Part shown: piece after piece, positions 54,560 through 64,000 of the stretch
Position numbering within the stretch: the first letter of the stretch is position 1
Layout of the letters: every line of letters begins with the position of its first letter
Made by a program: the position numbers and the translations under genes
Assembly: GCA_040954595.2 (NCBI GenBank)
Contig: CM082591.2
Span: 10,416,001 to 10,480,000 of the forward strand
DNA length: 64,000 nucleotides
Source: Balanoglossus misakiensis
Taxonomy: Eukaryota > Hemichordata
Reading direction: 5' to 3'
The notes under the pieces: generated by a model
The model's database searches: none
The model's input: the letters and a program-made list of their open reading frames with translations, nothing else
What the model was told of the DNA's origin: nothing

Positions 54560-56206
54560 GTGACAAAAGCAGCCGAGTCGGAAGACGCCGAGATGAAGAA
54601 AACTTATCAGCCAACAACCCTTGTTGTGAATCAACCCCAAAGTAACAACCACTGTGACCAGTCAAAAGCCAAACCTGAGCAACACGCAAAAGATGTGCCA
54701 GCGGCTGTGGGTGAACTTGACACTGTACTACTGAGGCCGAACCAGTTTTGTTGGACAAAACTGACGAGAACTCAAGCATGGATCTATCGGTTTCTGCATA
54801 ACTGTAGACATCCCAAAGAAGAACGAAGAAAAGGAGAATTACATGTACTTCCAGACGAAATAGAAGAAGCAGAAATAGTGATCATCAGGCGTACGAAAGC
54901 CGAATCATTTCCTGAAGAGTATTCGTCACTCGTCCATAACAAGGAACTCCCAAAGAAGAGCAAGATACTCAGCCTTCGACCACGAATTGATGAAGATGGC
55001 TTGATGAGATGCGATGGCCGGTTAAGGTATGCGGACTACTTACCATATGATGTTCGTTATCCTGTCATTCTCCCCAGAAGAAACTGGGTTACCAAACTGA
55101 TAGTAAAGCACTACCACGAACTTGGAGAACATACTGCTGGGACAAACCACACTCTATCAGCCTTATCGGCAAGATTTTGGATCATCGCTGGACGTGAAGA
55201 AATCCGTCAGTGGGAGCATGAATGTGCGGAATGTCGACGACGCAAAGCCAAGGCAGCAAGTCAAGTTATGGCGCCACTACCTAGAATTCGACTGAATATG
55301 CCTCTACGTGCATTTGCTGATGTAGCAGTGGATTATGCTGGTCCATTTATTACAATCCAGGGGCGTGGTAAACAAAGAACCAAACGTTACTTGTGCTTAT
55401 TTACCTGCTTGGCTACTAGAGCTGTTCATCTAGAAGTCGCCTATGGACTCGATACTGATTCATTTCTGAATGCCTTCTATAGGATGGTCAACCGTAGAGG
55501 ACTTCCAAAGTGTGTGCTCTCTGATAATGGCACTAATTTCGTGGCTGCTGACAAGGAACTGAGAGAATTGATCCAGCAACTGGATAAAGACCAAGTCAGC
55601 AGATCAACAGCAAACCAAGGTATAAAGTGGAGCTTCAATCCTCCCTTAGCACCTCACTTTGGTGGCGTCCATGAGACCATGATCAAGGCAGCGAAGAGAG
55701 CAATCTATGCCATACTGAAGAATGCTGACATAACAGATGAGGAACTTTTAACGGCCGTGACAGGGGCGGAAGCACTCATCAATTCAAGACCAATCACCTA
55801 TCAATCTGCCAATCCAGATGACATTACACCTCTGACGCCAAACCACGTCCTACATGGTCAAGTTGGGGGACAGTTCGCTCCCGACTCCGTCGATACTACC
55901 GACTACACTCCCAGGAAAAGATGGCGAAGACTCCAAGAGCTGATGAAACACTTTTGGAAGAGGTGGATGCAGGAATGGTTGCCTTCACTAAATGTGCGTA
56001 AGAAGTGGTTCACCACCAAAAGGGACCTCCAAGTTGGTGATATTGTCCTTGTCATATCACCGGGTACTCAACGTGGACACTGGCCCCTTGGACTTATATC
56101 GGACGTTCACCCCGGTCGCAATGGACATGTACGCGTGGTAACCGTGAAGACCGGAGAAACTACATTTCGGCGACCAATCTCGAAAGTGTGCCCTCTGGAA
56201 TTTTGA
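54560..56206 (+). CDS. BEL integrase
   Basis: In frame with the upstream pol ORF across the TAA at 54551. Zinc-binding HHCC: HYHELGEHTAGTNH, then ECAECRR. Catalytic core: Asp in VAVDYAGPF, Asp in LSDNGTNFVA and Glu in GGVHETMIKA. It then has LINSRPITY and a C-terminal domain with HFWKRWMQEWLPSL, LQVGDIVLV and WPLGLISDVHPG. It would join the element cDNA to host DNA. The domain itself looks intact, but without gag, protease and a start codon of its own it is unlikely to act alone. Confidence 0.92.
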   Translation: MTKAAESEDAEMKKTYQPTTLVVNQPQSNNHCDQSKAKPEQHAKDVPAAVGELDTVLLRPNQFCWTKLTRTQAWIYRFLHNCRHPKEERRKGELHVLPDEIEEAEIVIIRRTKAESFPEEYSSLVHNKELPKKSKILSLRPRIDEDGLMRCDGRLRYADYLPYDVRYPVILPRRNWVTKLIVKHYHELGEHTAGTNHTLSALSARFWIIAGREEIRQWEHECAECRRRKAKAASQVMAPLPRIRLNMPLRAFADVAVDYAGPFITIQGRGKQRTKRYLCLFTCLATRAVHLEVAYGLDTDSFLNAFYRMVNRRGLPKCVLSDNGTNFVAADKELRELIQQLDKDQVSRSTANQGIKWSFNPPLAPHFGGVHETMIKAAKRAIYAILKNADITDEELLTAVTGAEALINSRPITYQSANPDDITPLTPNHVLHGQVGGQFAPDSVDTTDYTPRKRWRRLQELMKHFWKRWMQEWLPSLNVRKKWFTTKRDLQVGDIVLVISPGTQRGHWPLGLISDVHPGRNGHVRVVTVKTGETTFRRPISKVCPLEF

Positions 56207-56540
56207 GTAAATACAGTTTTACAGACTTTCATGATAAGGACACTGAACTCTTTTTGGGGTAAAACAAAAGAAACACTGCTATTTTAAGATAGAAAAAATT
56301 AGAGAAATTACGTATTCGTTTGTTTTACTTTGGACCAATGAAAAATACTTGGTAACTTATGAAAATGTATTAACTGAACATTTGAAAACGTATGACATAT
56401 TGAAAATGAAATTTGACAGTTTTTGATTTAGATATCAGTAATAGTAAAAAAAAAAAGTTAAAAAAGAAATAATCAGTCAAAAAAAGTATAAAATAGTAAA
56501 ATTCTCGAATGTTTTGAGGAATCAATATTTTCAACATTGA
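56207..56540 (+). other. BEL 3' untranslated region
   Basis: A-rich noncoding sequence between integrase stop and polypurine tract. Confidence 0.7.
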
Positions 56541-56553
56541 TTGAGGGGGAGAA
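56541..56553 (+). promoter_or_regulatory. Polypurine tract
   Basis: TTGAGGGGGAGAA directly before the 3' LTR, the expected plus-strand primer site. Confidence 0.8.
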
Positions 56554-56802
56554 TGGAGAAAAGAAGAACCACTCCCGTCGCTCTTAATTTGCATTTTAAC
56601 TCTTTATTTTGCATGTCAATACTTTATTTGAATATTTGGCAGGCCTAACAGTGTTGTCCCACTGTAGTTAAAGTTTTGGCCCAAGACTTGTAAATAGTTT
56701 TTGTCTGAATGGGTCTAGGGTTCGCTTTTCGTATTGGTTCGTATCCATGGAATAAACCGTCGGTTACAGAAGACCGTGTCATCATTGTACTTCTTCGCAA
56801 CA
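56554..56802 (+). repeat. BEL 3' LTR
   Basis: 249 bp, four differences from the 5' LTR (aaaagaag, cttta, ctgta, catca positions), indicating a recent insertion. Confidence 0.95.
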
Positions 56803-56807
56803 TACAT

Positions 56808-59800
56808 AGTCTAGTGGAAAACTTTCATATGCGCATAGACCTATCATGTGTTCTGCGCATCACAACAGAATTTTGTAAACAAACGAGGCTGTGTTTGGAA
56901 GCAACCATTGAAACTTTAGAACTAACCGTCGATCTACAGAGTCTAGTGGAAAACTTTCTTATGCGCATAGACCTATCATGTGTTCTGCGCATCACAACAG
57001 AATTGTGTAAACAAACGAGGCTGTGTTTGGAATCAACCATGGAAACTTTAGAACTATCCGTCGATCTACAGAGTCTAGTGGAAAACTTTCTTATCCTCAT
57101 AGGCCTATCATGTGTTCTGCGCATCACAACAGAATTTTGTAAACGAACGAGGCTGTGTTTGGAAGCAACCATGGAAACTTTAGAACTATCCGTCGATCTA
57201 CAGAGTCTAGTGGAAAACTTTCTTATCCTCATAGACCTATCATGTGTTCTGCGCATCACAACAGAATTTTGTAAACAAACGAGGCTGTCTTTGGAAGCAA
57301 CCATGGAAACTTTAGAACTATCCGTCGATCTACAGAGTCTAGTGGAAAACTTTCTTATGCGCATAGACCTATCATGTGTTCTGCGCATCACAACAGAATT
57401 TTGCAAACAAACGAGGCTGTGTTTGGAAGCAAACATGGAAACTTTAGAACTATCCGTCGATCTACAGAGTCTAGTGGAAAACTTTCTTATCCTCATAGGC
57501 CTATCATGTGTTCTGCGCATCACAACAGAATTTTGTAAACGAACGAGGCTGTGTTTGGAAGCAACCATGGAAAGTTTAGAACTATCCGTCGATCTACAGA
57601 GTCTAGTGGAAAACTTTCTTATGCGCATAGACCTATCATGTGTTCTGCGCATCACAACAGAATTTTGTAAACAAACGAGGCTGTGTTTGGAAGCAACCAT
57701 GGAAACTTTAGAACTATCCGTCGATCTACAGAGTCTAGTGGAAAACTTTCTTATCCTCATAGACCTATCATGTGTTCTGCGCATCACAACAGAATTTTGT
57801 AAACAAACGAGGCTGTCTTTGGAAGCAACCATGGAAACTTTAGAACTATCCGTCGATCTACAGAGTCTAGTGGAAAACTTTCTTATGCGCATAGACCTGT
57901 CATGTGTTCTGCGCATCACAACAGAATTTTGTAAACAAACGAGGCTGTGTTTGGAAGCAACCATGGAAAGTTTAGAACTATCCGTCGATCTACAGAGTCT
58001 AGTGGAAAACTTTCTTATGCGCATAGACCTATCATGTGTTCTGCGCATCACAACAGAATTTTTTAAACAAACGAGGCTGTGTTTGGAAGCAACCATGGAA
58101 ACTTTAGAACTATCCGTCGATCTACAAAGTCTAGTGGAAAACTTTCTTATCCTCATAGACCTATCATGTGTTCTGCGCATCACAACAGAATTTTGTAAAC
58201 AAACGAGGCTGTCTTTGGAAGCAACCATGGAAACTTTAGAACTATCCGTCGATCTACAGAGTCTAGTGGAAAACTTTCTTATGCGCATAGACATATCATG
58301 TGTTCTGCGCATCACAACAGAATTTTGTAAACAAACGAGGCTGTGTTTGGAAGCAACCATGGAAACTTTAGAACTATCCGTCGATCTACAGAGTCTAGAG
58401 GAAAACTTTCTTATGCGCATAGACCTATCATGTGTTCTGCGCATCACAACAGAATTTTGTAAACAAACAAGGCTGTGTTTGGAAGCAACCATGGAAACTT
58501 TAGAACTGTCCGTCGATCTACAGAGTCTAGAGGAAAACTTTCTTATGCGCATAGACCTATCATGTGTTCTGCGCATCACAACAGAATTTTGTAAACAAAC
58601 AAGGCTGTGTTTGGAAGCAACCATGGAAACTTTAGAACTATCCGTCGATCTACAGAGTCTAGAGGAAAACTTTCTTATGCGCATAGACCTATCATGTGTT
58701 CTGCGCATCACAACAGAATTTTGTAAACAAACGAGGCTGTGTTTGGAAGCAACCATAAAAACTTTTGAACTATCCGTCGATCTACAGAGTCTAGAGGAAA
58801 ACTTTCTTATCCTCATAGGCCTATCATGTGTTCTGCGCATCACAACAGAATTTTGTAAACAAACGAGGCTGTGTTTGGAAGCAACCATGGAAACTTTAGA
58901 ACTATCCGTCGATCTACAGAGTCTAGAGGAAAACTTTCTTATCCTCATAGGCCTATCATGTGTTCTGCGCATCACAACAGAATTTTGTAAACAAACAAGG
59001 CTGTGTTTGGAAGCAACCATGGAAACTTTAGAACTATCCGTCGATCTACAGAGTCTAGTGGAAAACTTTCTTATGCGCATAGACCTATCATGTGTTCTGC
59101 GCATCACAAGAGAATTTTGCAAACAAACGAGGCTGTGTTTGGAAGCAAACATGGAAACTTTAGAACTATCCGTCGATCTACAGAGTCTAGTGAAAAACTT
59201 TCTTATCCTCATAGGCCTATCATGTGTTCTGCGCATCACAACAGAATTTTGTAAACGAACGAGGCTGTGTTTGGAAGCAACCATGGAAAGTTTAGAACTA
59301 TCCGTCGATCTACAGAGTCTAGTGGAAAACTTTCTTATGCGCATAGACCTATCATGTGTTCTGCGCATCACAACAGAATTTTGTAAACAAACGAGGCTGT
59401 GTTTGGAAGTAACCATGGAAACTTTAGAACTATCCGTCGATCTACAGAGTCTAGTGGAAAACTTTCTTATCCTCATAGACCTATCATGTGTTCTGCGCAT
59501 CACAACAGAATTTTGTAAACGAACGAGGCTGTGTTTGGAAGCAACCATGGAAACTTTAGAACTATCCGTCGATCTACAGAGTCTAGTGGAAAACTTTCTT
59601 ATCCTCATAGACCTATCATGTGTTCTGCGCATCACAACAGAATTTTGTAAACAAACGAGGCTGTCTTTGGAAGCAACCATGGAAACTTTAGAACTATCCG
59701 TCGATCTACAGAGTCTAGTGGAAAACTTTCTTATGCGCATAGACCTATCATGTGTTCTGCGCATCACAACAGAATTTTGTAAACAAACGAGGCTGTGTTT

Positions 59801-62800
59801 GGAAGCAACCATGGAAACTTTAGAACTATCCGTCGATCTACAGAGTCTAGTGGAAAACTTTCTTATGCGCATAGACCTATCATGTGTTCTGCGCATCACA
59901 ACAGAATTTTGCAAACAAACGAGGCTGTGTTTGGAAGCAAACATGGAAACTTTAGAACTATCCGTCGATCTACAGAGTCTAGTGGAAAACTTTCTTATCC
60001 TCATAGGCCTATCATGTGTTCTGCGCATCACAACAGAATTTTGTAAACGAACGAGGCTGTGTTTGGAAGCAACCATGGAAAGTTTAGAACTATCCGTCGA
60101 TCTACAGAGTCTAGTGGAAAACTTTCTTATGCGCATAGACCTATCATGTGTTCTGCGCATCACAACAGAATTTTGTAAACAAACGAGGCTGTGTTTGGAA
60201 GCAACCATGGAAACTTTAGAACTATCCGTCGATCTACAGAGTCTAGTGGAAAACTTTCTTATCCTCATAGACCTATCATGTGTTCTGCGCATCACAACAG
60301 AATTTTGTAAACAAACGAGGCTGTCTTTGGAAGCAACCATGGAAACTTTAGAACTATCCGTCGATCTACAGAGTCTAGTGGAAAACTTTCTTATGCGCAT
60401 AGACCTGTCATGTGTTCTGCGCATCACAACAGAATTTTGTAAACAAACGAGGCTGTGTTTGGAAGCAACCATGGAAAGTTTAGAACTATCCGTCGATCTA
60501 CAGAGTCTAGTGGAAAACTTTCTAATGCGCATAGACCTATCATGTGTTCTGCGCATCACAACAGAATTTTTTAAACAAACGAGGCTGTGTTTGGAAGCAA
60601 CCATGGAAACTTTAGAACTATCCGTCGATCTACAAAGTCTAGTGGAAAACTTTCTTATCCTCATAGACCTATCATGTGTTCTGCGCATCACAACAGAATT
60701 TTGTAAACAAACGAGGCTGTCTTTGGAAGCAACCATGGAAACTTTAGAACTATCCGTCGATCTACAGAGTCTAGTGGAAAACTTTCTTATGCGCATAGAC
60801 ATATCATGTGTTCTGCGCATCACAACAGAATTTTGTAAACAAACGAGGCTGTGTTTGGAAGCAACCATGGAAACTTTAGAACTATCCGTCGATCTACAGA
60901 GTCTAGAGGAAAACTTTCTTATGCGCATAGACCTATCATGTGTTCTGCGCATCACAACAGAATTTTGTAAACAAACAAGGCTGTGTTTGGAAGCAACCAT
61001 GGAAACTTTAGAACTGTCCGTCGATCTACAGAGTCTAGAGGAAAACTTTCTTATGCGCATAGACCTATCATGTGTTCTGCGCATCACAACAGAATTTTGT
61101 AAACAAACAAGGCTGTGTTTGGAAGCAACCATGGAAACTTTAGAACTATCCGTCGATCTACAGAGTCTAGAGGAAAACTTTCTTATGCGCATAGACCTAT
61201 CATGTGTTCTGCGCATCACAACAGAATTTTGTAAACAAACGAGGCTGTGTTTGGAAGCATCAATGGAAACTTTTGAACTATCCGTCGATCTACAGAGTCT
61301 AGAGGAAAACTTTCTTATCCTCATAGACCTATCATGTGTTCTGCGCATCACAACAGAATTTTGCAAACAAACGAGGCTGTGTTTGGAAGCAAACATGGAA
61401 ACTTTAGAACTATCCGTCGATCTACAGAGTCTAGTGGAAAACTTTCTTATCCTCATAGGCCTATCATGTGTTCTGCGCATCACAACAGAATTTTGTAAAC
61501 GAACGAGGCTGTGTTTGGAAGCAACCATGGAAAGTTTAGAACTATCCGTCGATCTACAGAGTCTAGTGGAAAACTTTCTTATGCGCATAGACCTATCATG
61601 TGTTCTGCGCATCACAACAGAATTTTGTAAACAAACGAGGCTGTGTTTGGAAGCAACCATGGAAACTTTAGAACTATCCGTCGATCTACAGAGTCTAGTG
61701 GAAAACTTTCTTATCCTCATAGACCTATCATGTGTTCTGCGCATCACAACAGAATTTTGTAAACGAACGAGGCTGTGTTTGGAAGCAACCATGGAAACTT
61801 TAGAACTGTCCGTCGATCTACAGAGTCTAGAGGAAAACTTTCTTATGCGCATAGACCTATCATGTGTTCTGCGCATCACAACAGAATTTTGTAAACAAAC
61901 AAGGCTGTGTTTGGAAGCAACCATGGAAACTTTAGAACTATCCGTCGATCTACAGAGTCTAGAGGAAAACTTTCTTATGCGCATAGACCTATCATGTGTT
62001 CTGCGCATCACAACAGAATTTTGTAAACAAACGAGGCTGTGTTTGGAAGCATCAATGGAAACTTTTGAACTATCCGTCGATCTACAGAGTCTAGAGGAAA
62101 ACTTTCTTATCCTCATAGACCTATCATGTGTTCTGCGCATCACAACAGAATTTTGCAAACAAACGAGGCTGTGTTTGGAAGCAAACATGGAAACTTTAGA
62201 ACTATCCGTCGATCTACAGAGTCTAGTGGAAAACTTTCTTATCCTCATAGGCCTATCATGTGTTCTGCGCATCACAACAGAATTTTGTAAACGAACGAGG
62301 CTGTGTTTGGAAGCAACCATGGAAAGTTTAGAACTATCCGTCGATCTACAGAGTCTAGTGGAAAACTTTCTTATGCGCATAGACCTATCATGTGTTCTGC
62401 GCATCACAACAGAATTTTGTAAACAAACGAGGCTGTGTTTGGAAGCAACCATGGAAACTTTAGAACTATCCGTCGATCTACAGAGTCTAGTGGAAAACTT
62501 TCTTATCCTCATAGACCTATCATGTGTTCTGCGCATCACAACAGAATTTTGTAAACGAACGAGGCTGTGTTTGGAAGCAACCATGGAAACTTTAGAACTA
62601 TCCGTCGATCTACAGAGTCTAGTGGAAAACTTTCTTATGCGCATAGACCTGTCATGTGTTCTGCGCATCACAACAGAATTTTGTAAACAAACGAGGCTGT
62701 GTTTGGAAGCAACCATGGAAAGTTTAGAACTATCCGTCGATCTACAGAGTCTAGTGGAAAACTTTCTAATGCGCATAGACCTATCATGTGTTCTGCGCAT

Positions 62801-64000
62801 CACAACAGAATTTTTTAAACAAACGAGGCTGTGTTTGGAAGCAACCATGGAAACTTTAGAACTATCCGTCGATCTACAAAGTCTAGTGGAAAACTTTCTT
62901 ATCCTCATAGACCTATCATGTGTTCTGCGCATCACAACAGAATTTTGTAAACAAACGAGGCTGTCTTTGGAAGCAACCATGGAAACTTTAGAACTATCCG
63001 TCGATCTACAGAGTCTAGTGGAAAACTTTCTTATGCGCATAGACATATCATGTGTTCTGCGCATCACAACAGAATTTTGTAAACAAACGAGGCTGTGTTT
63101 GGAAGCAACCATGGAAACTTTAGAACTATCCGTCGATCTACAGAGTCTAGAGGAAAACTTTCTTATGCGCATAGACCTATCATGTGTTCTGCGCATCACA
63201 ACAGAATTTTGTAAACAAACAAGGCTGTGTTTGGAAGCAACCATGGAAACTTTAGAACTGTCCGTCGATCTACAGAGTCTAGAGGAAAACTTTCTTATGC
63301 GCATAGACCTATCATGTGTTCTGCGCATCACAACAGAATTTTGTAAACAAACAAGGCTGTGTTTGGAAGCAACCATGGAAACTTTAGAACTATCCGTCGA
63401 TCTACAGAGTCTAGAGGAAAACTTTCTTATGCGCATAGACCTATCATGTGTTCTGCGCATCACAACAGAATTTTGTAAACAAACGAGGCTGTGTTTGGAA
63501 GCATCAATGGAAACTTTTGAACTATCCGTCGATCTACAGAGTCTAGAGGAAAACTTTCTTATCCTCATAGACCTATCATGTGTTCTGCGCATCACAACAG
63601 AATTTTGCAAACAAACGAGGCTGTGTTTGGAAGCAAACATGGAAACTTTAGAACTATCCGTCGATCTACAGAGTCTAGTGGAAAACTTTCTTATCCTCAT
63701 AGGCCTATCATGTGTTCTGCGCATCACAACAGAATTTTGTAAACGAACGAGGCTGTGTTTGGAAGCAACCATGGAAAGTTTAGAACTATCCGTCGATCTA
63801 CAGAGTCTAGTGGAAAACTTTCTTATGCGCATAGACCTATCATGTGTTCTGCGCATCACAACAGAATTTTGTAAACAAACGAGGCTGTGTTTGGAAGCAA
63901 CCATGGAAACTTTAGAACTATCCGTCGATCTACAGAGTCTAGTGGAAAACTTTCTTATCCTCATAGACCTATCATGTGTTCTGCGCATCACAACAGAATT
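56808..64000 (-). repeat. 132-bp satellite, main array (~54 units)
   Basis: Uninterrupted tandem array running off the window end. Unit length is 132 bp with few indels, so one minus frame stays open for 2,388 codons with repeat core VMRRTHDRSMRIRKFSTRLC, and a plus frame is also long. Variants form higher-order blocks: TTTTAAACAAACGAGG starts at 58061, 60569 and 62813, spacings 19 and 17 units. No start, splice or promoter evidence makes it a gene. Confidence 0.95.

Larger units (their letters stand above)
46367..56802 (+). mobile_element. BEL/Pao LTR retrotransposon
   Basis: 249-bp LTRs (46367-46615, 56554-56802) with four differences, TG...CA ends, and target copies TACAG (46362-46366) and TACAT (56803-56807) that fit the satellite unit CTACAGAGTCTAG interrupted after TACAG. 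Order is gag, protease remnant, RT, RNase H, integrase. It inserted into the 132-bp satellite and was later hit by a palindromic element. Confidence 0.95.

Noticed and set aside
56825-63991. A 2,388-codon minus-strand ORF as a giant repetitive protein gene
   Set aside because: It is explained by a stop-free 132-bp satellite; there is no start context, splice site or promoter, and other frames are open too. Kept only as a testable finding.

Overview
This is eukaryotic, intron-containing, AT-rich DNA packed with nested mobile elements. It most resembles the genome of a marine invertebrate. The support is a metazoan tRNA-Ile(AAU), replication-type histone H4 and H2B relics with an SLBP stem-loop, a BEL/Pao and a Ty3/Gypsy retrotransposon, and SINE-like tails ending in (ATT)n. 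A deuterostome such as a hemichordate or amphioxus is plausible but unproven. No intact ordinary host gene was recognised.

Layout. 1-9026: a near-perfect ~9 kb inverted repeat cut by the window start; its arms carry four tRNA-Ile copies, each heading a SINE-like block, around a ~1.1 kb spacer. 9027-14280: more copies of the same repeat blocks, a histone H4 pseudogene, a 236-bp tandem repeat and an H2B pseudogene with its histone 3' end, flanked by inverted repeats that also occur in the large palindrome. 14285-20921: a minus-strand Gypsy element broken by a foldback element in integrase and a TTAA MITE in gag. 20922-21516: two exons of a Myb/SANT-like gene. 22624-26525: oppositely oriented satellite arrays around a poly-C dispersed repeat.

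27.9-44.6 kb is the most interesting part. A multi-gene element on the + strand encodes an unknown spliced Cys-rich protein, a USP/USPL1-like cysteine protease with a 48-bp minisatellite tail, and a frameshifted DDE-type transposase-like protein with C-terminal IQ, BRCT and HMG-like segments. A second DNA transposon (28212-35724, 27-bp TIRs, ATATA target duplication) sits inside it, in the 3' splice site of the first gene. That inner transposon carries a stand-alone HIRAN-domain gene ending in a histone-type stem-loop and purine-rich downstream element with an E2F-like site in front, a spliced minus-strand transposase-like gene, and a possible small membrane protein.

44.6-64.0 kb: a LINE remnant (endonuclease and ORF1 C-terminus, minus strand) abuts a 132-bp satellite that is open in frame for more than 2,380 codons. 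A BEL/Pao element with nearly identical 249-bp LTRs has inserted into the satellite, and its gag-protease section is replaced by a 4.5 kb palindromic element. Several frame breaks in the transposon genes lie at homopolymers, so some may be assembly errors.
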